Assembly (NCBI RefSeq): GCF_000383975.1 | Contig: NZ_KB913017.1 | Span: 3,758,265 to 3,822,264, forward strand | DNA: 64,000 nucleotides | DNA from: Natronorubrum tibetense GA33 | Lineage (GTDB): Archaea; Halobacteriota; Halobacteria; Halobacteriales; Natrialbaceae | Reading direction: 5' to 3' | Shown here: positions 62,515-64,000 of the stretch, in pieces | Position numbering within the stretch: the stretch's first letter is position 1 | Layout: each line of letters opens with the position of its first letter | Made by a program: the position numbers and the translations under genes | Notes under the pieces: generated by a model | Seen by the model: the letters and a program-made list of their open reading frames with translations, nothing else | Told to the model about the DNA's origin: nothing | Databases searched by the model: none

Positions 62515-64000
62515 TCAGTCGTCGATCGGCGCGGCACTCGAGAGCGCTTCGTCGATCTCCGCGTCTTCCATCTTGTCGACTAAGGCGTCGATCACTTCCT
62601 CGCGTTTGCCCTTGACGAACTTGATCGAGCCGACGACGAGGTGGCCGCCGCCGGAGACGCCGCCGCCCGAAATTTCTTCCTCGAGTTCCGTAACCATGTT
62701 CGGAATGTCCAGTCGAACGCCGTCGGAGCGGAGGACGGCGAAGTCGGGACCGTAGCCGACCGTGATCACAGGGTCGCCAGTTTCCTCGATCTTGCGGTCG
62801 TGGATCTCGCCCGTGGTCTTCCCCGGCGCGGGGTAGGTAAAGCGGTGGGCGTAGTTCTCGACGTCGATTCGGTAGAGATGAGCGCCGTTGTCGAGATCCT
62901 CGTGCTCGAGATGCGGCATCGCCGCGTCGAGTTGGACATCGACATCGTTGCGAGCGCGGTCTGCGAGAAACGAGACGAGTTCGCGGTGGCGCTCCTCGTC
63001 GTTCGAGTCGATCTGTAGCAGGTCCTGAATCAGCTGATCGCCGGAGTTGTAGCGCAGCCAGAAGGCCGCGTAATCAAGCGCCTCGCTGAGATCCTGCAGA
63101 CGCTCCTCGTCGTAGCCCTCCGCGGCGGCCAGTTCGAGGTAGTCGCCCATCGCGTCGGCCTTCGAGCGATCCGAGAGGCCGGCGACGGCGGGGACGTGGC
63201 GGAGTTCGTCGGTGATGTCGGGGTAGATCATCCGCGCGAGTTCGACGCAGAGCATCCCCGTCGTGATCCGGTAGTCCTCGTCGTGGAGGTACGGGTTGAC
63301 ATGCGCGTCGAGGAGATCCTCGACGGCCTCGGGGTCGGGGTGGTGGTGGTCGACCGCGACGATCGGGATATCGTAGTGGGCCAGCGTCTCGTAGGCCGGG
63401 ACGTCCTCGGCCGTCGAACCGTTGTCGAGCATGAGCAAGAGGGGAAGCTGCTGGCCGTGCTTTTCGCGGTCCTCGAGCGCGAAGTTCAGGTCCCGCGTGG
63501 CGTCTTCCATCTCGTAGAAGGGAGCCTTCGCGGGGAGGCGCTTGATGAGGTGTCGCGGCGCGTTCTCGTCCTCGTGGACCTCGGCGATGAATCGCTGGAG
63601 GGCGATCTGAACGGGGACGGCGGCGCACATCCCGTCGCCGTCGGCGTGGTGACGGACACGGATCGGACGGCCCTCGAGGACGGTCCGGCGGAGCAGTTTC
63701 GCGACCTCCTGAAGGTTGGGTCGGAGCTTCTCGAATGCGGGCCAGTCGATCAGCGGCTCGACATCGTGGGGTTCGGCCCGCGCTTCGAGGGCCTCCTCGA
63801 GTCGCTCTCGAGCCTCCTCGGCGTTCTCGCCTTCGAGCGTCGAGAGACCGTCGACCTCGATCTGAACCGATCCCTCGCGGTGTTCGGGGGTGCCGGTGAC
63901 GCGGACGACGTCGCCGACTTCGACGGCGGGGAAGGCACGAACGCCGGCCTCCTCGAACGCCGCACACGGGACAACGCCGTACTCGTCGGCGACGTGGAAG
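62515..64000 (-). CDS. DHH-family phosphoesterase with OB domain, cut by the window end
   Basis: The gene continues past the right edge. In the visible 495 residues an OB-fold segment comes first (VVRVTGTPEHREGSVQIEVD), then a helical linker, then the DHH core with HHADGDGMCAAVPVQIALQR (the aspartate pair), LLMLDNGSTAEDVP and the DHH-type VAVDHHHPDPEAV. A DHHA1-type end has GGGVSGGGHLVVGSIKF. It resembles archaeal RecJ/GAN-like nucleases or cyclic-nucleotide phosphodiesterases; DNA or RNA end trimming is likely given the OB fold. An internal Met at 63630 is not the true start because coding continues upstream. Confidence 0.82.
   Translation of the reverse strand, partial: FHVADEYGVVPCAAFEEAGVRAFPAVEVGDVVRVTGTPEHREGSVQIEVDGLSTLEGENAEEARERLEEALEARAEPHDVEPLIDWPAFEKLRPNLQEVAKLLRRTVLEGRPIRVRHHADGDGMCAAVPVQIALQRFIAEVHEDENAPRHLIKRLPAKAPFYEMEDATRDLNFALEDREKHGQQLPLLLMLDNGSTAEDVPAYETLAHYDIPIVAVDHHHPDPEAVEDLLDAHVNPYLHDEDYRITTGMLCVELARMIYPDITDELRHVPAVAGLSDRSKADAMGDYLELAAAEGYDEERLQDLSEALDYAAFWLRYNSGDQLIQDLLQIDSNDEERHRELVSFLADRARNDVDVQLDAAMPHLEHEDLDNGAHLYRIDVENYAHRFTYPAPGKTTGEIHDRKIEETGDPVITVGYGPDFAVLRSDGVRLDIPNMVTELEEEISGGGVSGGGHLVVGSIKFVKGKREEVIDALVDKMEDAEIDEALSSAAPIDD

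Overview
The window is a piece of a haloarchaeal chromosome. Most of it is GC-rich, with acidic proteins full of Asp and Glu, several likely leaderless genes behind TATA boxes, an intron-bearing tRNA-Met, and many archaeal or haloarchaeal families: RadB, AglF- and AglB/STT3-like proteins, HalOD1 domains, a BAT/HTH-10 regulator, a PGF-CTERM surface protein, a class II ribonucleotide reductase and a trpDFEG cluster. A Natrialbales-type host is my guess from style alone; nothing in the sequence fixes the genus.

Layout. (1) Positions 1 to about 10,600 form a visibly AT-rich glycan island: two methyltransferases, an alkaline-phosphatase-fold protein, a Wzy/O-antigen-ligase-like membrane protein, a ParB/Srx-fold protein, a GT4 glycosyltransferase, two divergent paralogous GT2 enzymes and an AglQ-like barrel protein. 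It carries a complete IS5-family insertion (6410-7388, with terminal repeats and an 8-bp target duplication) and a decayed IS6-like remnant. (2) Positions 11,370-17,840 are GC-rich and hold the conserved assembly genes: a membrane GT2, a polyprenyl glycosylphosphotransferase, an STT3/AglB-like oligosaccharyltransferase and AglF nucleotidyltransferase. Together the two parts could make nucleotide sugars, load a lipid carrier, extend and modify the glycan, and move it to protein or an exopolysaccharide. (3) Positions 18,243-25,280 carry a disordered HTH protein, surface proteins, a PAP2 phosphatase and a large secreted protein with five curlin-like Gln/Asn/Ala repeats and a PGF-CTERM anchor. This is the strongest candidate here for an undescribed system. 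(4) Positions 25,498-34,644 hold a RuvC-fold protein, RadB, a CBS-HPF fusion, a one-domain lycopene cyclase homologue, a CAP-domain protein, a YihY protein, an AEC-transporter scar and a MATE exporter. (5) Positions 35,044-43,128 hold tRNA-Val, trpDFEG and class II ribonucleotide reductase. (6) Positions 43,258-64,000 hold an MFS exporter, zinc fingers, a response regulator, the intron-containing tRNA-Met, two HalOD1 proteins with a large PAS/GAF/BAT regulator, a GGT-type hydrolase, an orphan N4-cytosine-type DNA methyltransferase, MutY and, cut by the window end, a DHH/OB nuclease.

Several structures are not explained by genes. Both tRNA genes are followed by repeated degenerate copies of their own 3' ends, which look like integration scars. 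Six CTAG tetramers, a motif usually scarce in haloarchaea, crowd into about 90 bp upstream of aglF while the same window encodes a candidate CTAG methylase. A dispersed repeat with a conserved core occurs three times. An inverted repeat sits just upstream of the ribonucleotide reductase TATA box.
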